Shown here: one piece after another, positions 62,047 through 64,000 of the stretch
How the letters are laid out: each line of letters begins with the position of its first letter
Numbering within the stretch: the stretch's first letter is position 1
NCBI RefSeq assembly: GCF_019139815.1
Contig: NZ_CP077079.1
Coordinates: 4,898,001 to 4,962,000, forward strand
From: Pseudomonas asgharzadehiana
Lineage (GTDB): Bacteria; Pseudomonadota; Gammaproteobacteria; Pseudomonadales; Pseudomonadaceae
Direction of reading: 5' to 3'
DNA length: 64,000 bases
Position numbers and translations under genes: made by a program
Notes under the pieces: model-generated
Seen by the model: the letters and a program-made list of their open reading frames with translations, nothing else
The model's database searches: none
What the model was told of the DNA's origin: nothing

Positions 62047-62072
62047 AGAGCGGCGGATTTTATCCGCCCTCT
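62047..62072. other. Hairpin between the small ORF and bifA
   Basis: GGCGGAT (62052-62058) pairs with ATCCGCC (62062-62068), with an outer AGAG/CTCT extension and one bulged C. It has no T-run. It may be a weak terminator after the small gene or part of the bifA leader. Confidence 0.5.
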
Positions 62073-62199
62073 TCCTGCCCCACCTGCATTCGACCGCTTC
62101 CCGTTACCCCACGCCCCAATGTTCCTTTGACGGCCGCCATCAGATTGCCAATACTCATGGCATATTGAAGGCCACCCGCATGAGACAAGGAATGCCCCT

Positions 62200-64000
62200 T
62201 TGAAGCTGGAACTCAAAAACAGCTTGTCGGTGAAGTTGCTAAGGGTGGTGCTGCTCTCGGCATTGATCGTTGGCGTGGCGCTGAGCGTGGCGCAGATCGT
62301 GTTCGATGCTTATAAGACACGCCAGGCCGTAGCCGGCGATGCCCAGCGCATCCTCGACATGTTTCGCGACCCTTCGACCCAGGCCGTCTACAGCCTGGAC
62401 CGCGAAATGGGCATGCAGGTGATCGAAGGGCTGTTTCAGGACGAGGCCGTGCGCATGGCCTCCATCGGCCATCCCAACGAGACCATGCTGGCGGAAAAAA
62501 GCCGCGCGTTGCAGCAGTCCCCCAGCCGCTGGCTGACCGACCTGATTCTTGGCCAGGAACGCACCTTCACCACTGCATTGGTTGGCAAAGGCCCGTACAG
62601 CGAGTATTACGGCGACCTGAGCCTGACCCTCGACACCGCCACCTACGGCAAGGGTTTTATTGTCAGCTCGGTGGTCATCTTTATTTCCGGCGTGTTACGC
62701 GCGCTGGCCATGGGCCTGGTGCTGTACCTGGTGTATCACTGGCTGCTGACCAAACCGTTGTCGCGGATAATCGAACACCTGACCTCCATCAATCCGGATC
62801 GGCCCAGCGAGCATAAGATCCCGCAACTCAAGGGGCACGAGCACAACGAGTTGGGGCTGTGGATCAACACCGCCAACCAGTTGCTGGAATCCATCGAACG
62901 CAACACCCACCTGCGCCACGAAGCCGAAAGCAGCCTGTTGCGCATGGCCCAGTACGATTTCCTGACCGGTCTGCCCAACCGCCAGAAGCTGCAGGAGCAA
63001 CTGGACAAGATCCTGATCGATGCCGGTCGCCGGCAACGCCGGGTGGCGGTGTTATGTGTAGGGTTGGATGACTTTAAAAGCATCAACGAGCAGTTCACCT
63101 ACCAGGCCGGCGACAAATTGCTGCTGGCCCTGGCCGACCGCTTGCGTGCCCATAGTGGCCGCCTTGGGACCCTCGCGCGTCTGGGCGGCGACCAGTTCGC
63201 CCTGGTGCAGGCCGACATCGACCAACCTTACGAAGCCGCCGAGCTGGCGCAAAGCATCCTCGACGACCTGGAAGCGGAATTCGCCCTCGACCACGAGCAG
63301 ATCCGTCTGCGCGCCACTATCGGCATCACCCTGTTCCCCGAAGACGGCGACAGCACCGAAAAGCTGCTGCAAAAGGCCGAACAGACCATGACCCTGGCCA
63401 AGAGCCGTTCGCGCAACCGCTATCAGTTCTATATCGCCAGCGTCGACAGCGAAATGCGCCGCCGCCGCGAACTGGAGAAAGACCTGCGCGACGCGTTGAG
63501 CCGCGACCAGTTTCACTTGGTGTACCAACCGCAGATCAGCTACCGCGATCAGCACGTGGTGGGCGTGGAAGCGCTGATTCGCTGGCAGCACCCGGAGCAT
63601 GGGCTGGTACCGCCGGACCTGTTCATCCCACTGGCCGAGCAGAACGGCACCATTATTGCGATCGGTGAATGGGTGCTGGACCAGGCCTGCCGCCAATTGC
63701 GCGAATGGCACGACCAGGGCTTCACCGCCCTGCGCATGGCGGTCAACCTGTCCACCGTGCAGTTGCACCACTCCGAATTGCCGAGGGTGGTCAACAACCT
63801 GATGCAGATCTACCGCCTGCCGCCGCGCAGCCTGGAGCTGGAAGTCACCGAGACCGGCCTGATGGAAGACATCAGCACCGCCGCCCAGCACCTGTTGAGC
63901 CTGCGCCGCTCCGGTGCGTTGATCGCCATCGATGACTTCGGCACCGGCTACTCGTCCCTGAGCTACCTCAAGAGCCTGCCGCTGGACAAGATCAAGATCG
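62200..64000 (+). CDS. bifA: GGDQF-EAL c-di-GMP phosphodiesterase BifA (partial, 3' end beyond the window)
   Basis: The first 600 residues are visible. Two membrane segments (about 12-32 and 152-182) flank a periplasmic sensor. Then follow a HAMP-like linker and a degenerate GGDEF domain (LGGDQF, GGDQF at 329-333). The EAL domain begins near residue 457 (GVEALIRW). The DDFGTGYSSLSYL loop near the end is intact. GGDQF plus an active EAL just downstream of sodB matches P. aeruginosa BifA (PA4367), which degrades c-di-GMP, limits biofilm and allows swarming. The start is TTG at 62200, with AAGGA at 62187-62191; no ATG fits the frame. Confidence 0.9.
   Translation, partial: MKLELKNSLSVKLLRVVLLSALIVGVALSVAQIVFDAYKTRQAVAGDAQRILDMFRDPSTQAVYSLDREMGMQVIEGLFQDEAVRMASIGHPNETMLAEKSRALQQSPSRWLTDLILGQERTFTTALVGKGPYSEYYGDLSLTLDTATYGKGFIVSSVVIFISGVLRALAMGLVLYLVYHWLLTKPLSRIIEHLTSINPDRPSEHKIPQLKGHEHNELGLWINTANQLLESIERNTHLRHEAESSLLRMAQYDFLTGLPNRQKLQEQLDKILIDAGRRQRRVAVLCVGLDDFKSINEQFTYQAGDKLLLALADRLRAHSGRLGTLARLGGDQFALVQADIDQPYEAAELAQSILDDLEAEFALDHEQIRLRATIGITLFPEDGDSTEKLLQKAEQTMTLAKSRSRNRYQFYIASVDSEMRRRRELEKDLRDALSRDQFHLVYQPQISYRDQHVVGVEALIRWQHPEHGLVPPDLFIPLAEQNGTIIAIGEWVLDQACRQLREWHDQGFTALRMAVNLSTVQLHHSELPRVVNNLMQIYRLPPRSLELEVTETGLMEDISTAAQHLLSLRRSGALIAIDDFGTGYSSLSYLKSLPLDKIKI

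Noticed and set aside
1..64000. CRISPR array, phage, integron, tRNA or rRNA genes
   Set aside because: No regularly spaced repeats, integrase, capsid genes or tRNA-like cloverleafs were seen anywhere in the window.

Overview
The window is typical chromosomal DNA of a Pseudomonas of the P. fluorescens group. The evidence is high GC with Pseudomonas codon habits, the gene order argP-argO-sodB-bifA and fadD1-fadD2-hydrolase-MaoC known from pseudomonads, families largely confined to the genus (DUF2025, PA2169-type four-helix protein, DUF3077/DUF6124-like protein), and many copies of the 'TGTGGGAG...CTCCCACA' REP/REPIN repeat. There is no phage, plasmid, integron, CRISPR, rRNA or tRNA. Coding density is about 90 percent, and most of the work lies in small metabolic and regulatory units.

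Layout. 1-13 kb: a rearranged amidase-like remnant; an MBL-fold hydrolase with a divergent TetR regulator and a clear operator; a MASE2-GGDEF cyclase beside a BdlA-like PAS-PAS chemoreceptor; a LysR/amidotransferase/monooxygenase unit; GlpQ followed directly by an AraC regulator; a sterol-desaturase-type hydroxylase; a PepSY protein; ZntB; and a PiT phosphate transporter. 14.8-24 kb: the 5-oxoprolinase operon pxpABC with a divergent LysR; LysR/SDR and LysR/PACE efflux pairs; and an ECF42-type sigma factor with its DGPF (YCII) protein and a SnoaL-like protein. 24-37 kb: GNAT enzymes, an orphan HipB-like antitoxin with a deleted hipA, alaC, the gluconate regulon gntP-gntK/gntR with three operators, a structured RNA-like leader in front of a small DUF protein, two GSTs, peptide deformylase with a YihY/BrkB membrane protein, and CsbD.

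37-45 kb: fatty-acid activation (fadD1, fadD2), an alpha/beta hydrolase, a PhaJ-type hydratase and a class V aminotransferase. 45-57 kb: one large glucose block. The zwf-pgl-eda operon (peripheral Entner-Doudoroff enzymes) is divergent from its regulator hexR. Next come a hexose-6-phosphate mutarotase, the outer-membrane porin OprB, the gtsABCD sugar ABC importer, and an AGE-family sugar isomerase. Sugar enters through OprB and Gts and is oxidised by Zwf and Pgl. Eda then yields pyruvate and glyceraldehyde-3-phosphate, although Edd and glucokinase are not in the window. 57-64 kb: a coiled-coil membrane protein, an NAD-dependent epimerase, argP/argO, sodB, a small amphipathic protein, and the start of bifA, a GGDQF-EAL c-di-GMP phosphodiesterase that runs off the end.

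The points most worth a second look are the folded RNA-like element at about 30.45-30.65 kb, a 38-bp duplicated promoter element upstream of both gtsA and the AGE isomerase, the internally deleted hipA, and the rearranged amidase at the left edge.
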